Assembly (NCBI GenBank): GCA_009703845.1
Contig: WLFI01000058.1
Span: 1 to 5,560, forward strand
Length of the DNA: 5,560 bases
Source of the DNA: Actinomycetota bacterium
Lineage (GTDB): Bacteria > Actinomycetota > Actinomycetes > Actinomycetales > Microbacteriaceae
Direction of reading: 5' to 3'
Numbering within the stretch: position 1 is the stretch's first letter; every line of letters starts with the position of its first letter. Made by a program: the position numbers and the translations under genes. The notes below the pieces were generated by a model, which saw only the letters and a program-made list of their open reading frames with translations, had not been told where the DNA came from and did not search any database. Shown here piece after piece: positions 5,497-5,560 of the stretch.

Positions 5497-5560
5497 ATGC
5501 TTCATAAGCTCACGGCAGGTGCCGAACATCCACTTGTAATTGTGGCTAGGGGCGACTGCA
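5497..5560 (+). CDS. Start of an unidentified open reading frame, cut by the window edge
   Basis: An ATG at 5497 opens a frame that stays open for the 21 codons to the edge, beginning MLHKLTAGAEHPLVIVARGD. AGGA at 5492-5495 is only one base before the ATG, so the ribosome-binding site is poorly spaced. I do not recognise the protein. The hydrophobic LVIVARGD stretch looks like a buried beta strand followed by a turn, but no family can be assigned. It follows the lipoprotein gene in the same direction after a 74-nt gap containing the inverted and tandem repeats. A minus-strand frame ending near 5477 is also open here, so even the strand is not secure. Confidence 0.4.
   Translation, partial: MLHKLTAGAEHPLVIVARGDC

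Noticed and set aside
1..5560. CRISPR array, tRNA/rRNA gene, insertion sequence or prophage remnant
   Set aside because: No spaced repeats, cloverleaf, transposase or integrase sequence was seen. The region reads as ordinary chromosomal transport genes.

Overview
The window is a high-affinity phosphate uptake (Pst) locus. All complete genes run left to right. The predicted proteins look actinobacterial: pstA carries an N-terminal membrane extension, and the promoters carry TTCACC-type 11-nt direct repeats like the PHO boxes bound by PhoP in Streptomyces and relatives. Base composition is only moderately GC-rich by eye, and intergenic gaps are short. That would suit a small-genome actinobacterium such as a freshwater Microbacteriaceae, but the lineage is inferred from general resemblance and no marker gene is present to confirm it.

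Layout. Positions 1-95 (minus strand) hold the N-terminus of an FAD-dependent oxidoreductase, cut by the window edge. A divergent intergenic region of about 120 bp follows, with a PHO-box-like tandem repeat at 158-179. Then come pstC (220-1206), pstA (1208-2305) and pstB (2298-3086), tightly coupled by a 1-nt gap and an 8-nt overlap. A 109-bp gap after pstB carries a second PHO-box-like pair, a third half-site on the same 11-nt register, a 10-bp palindrome and a candidate promoter. It leads into pstS (3196-4257). A strong 17-bp-stem hairpin (4275-4310) separates pstS from a lipoprotein gene with a PstS-like fold (4352-5422). The last 138 bp contain an imperfect inverted repeat, an 8-nt tandem repeat and the start of an unidentified open frame (5497 onward).

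How the genes work together. PstC and PstA form the membrane channel, PstB is the ATPase, and PstS delivers phosphate from outside. Placing pstS last, behind its own apparent Pho-responsive promoter and ahead of a hairpin, fits the need for much more binding protein than permease. No phoU and no PhoR/PhoP genes lie in the window.

Most unusual points. The canonical PstS has an ordinary secretory signal peptide with no lipobox cysteine. The downstream protein has a clear lipobox but has lost the motifs that bind phosphate in PstS. The two may be a split pair (soluble binder plus anchored partner or sensor), or the second may bind something else. I see no wholly new system, but this pair deserves attention.
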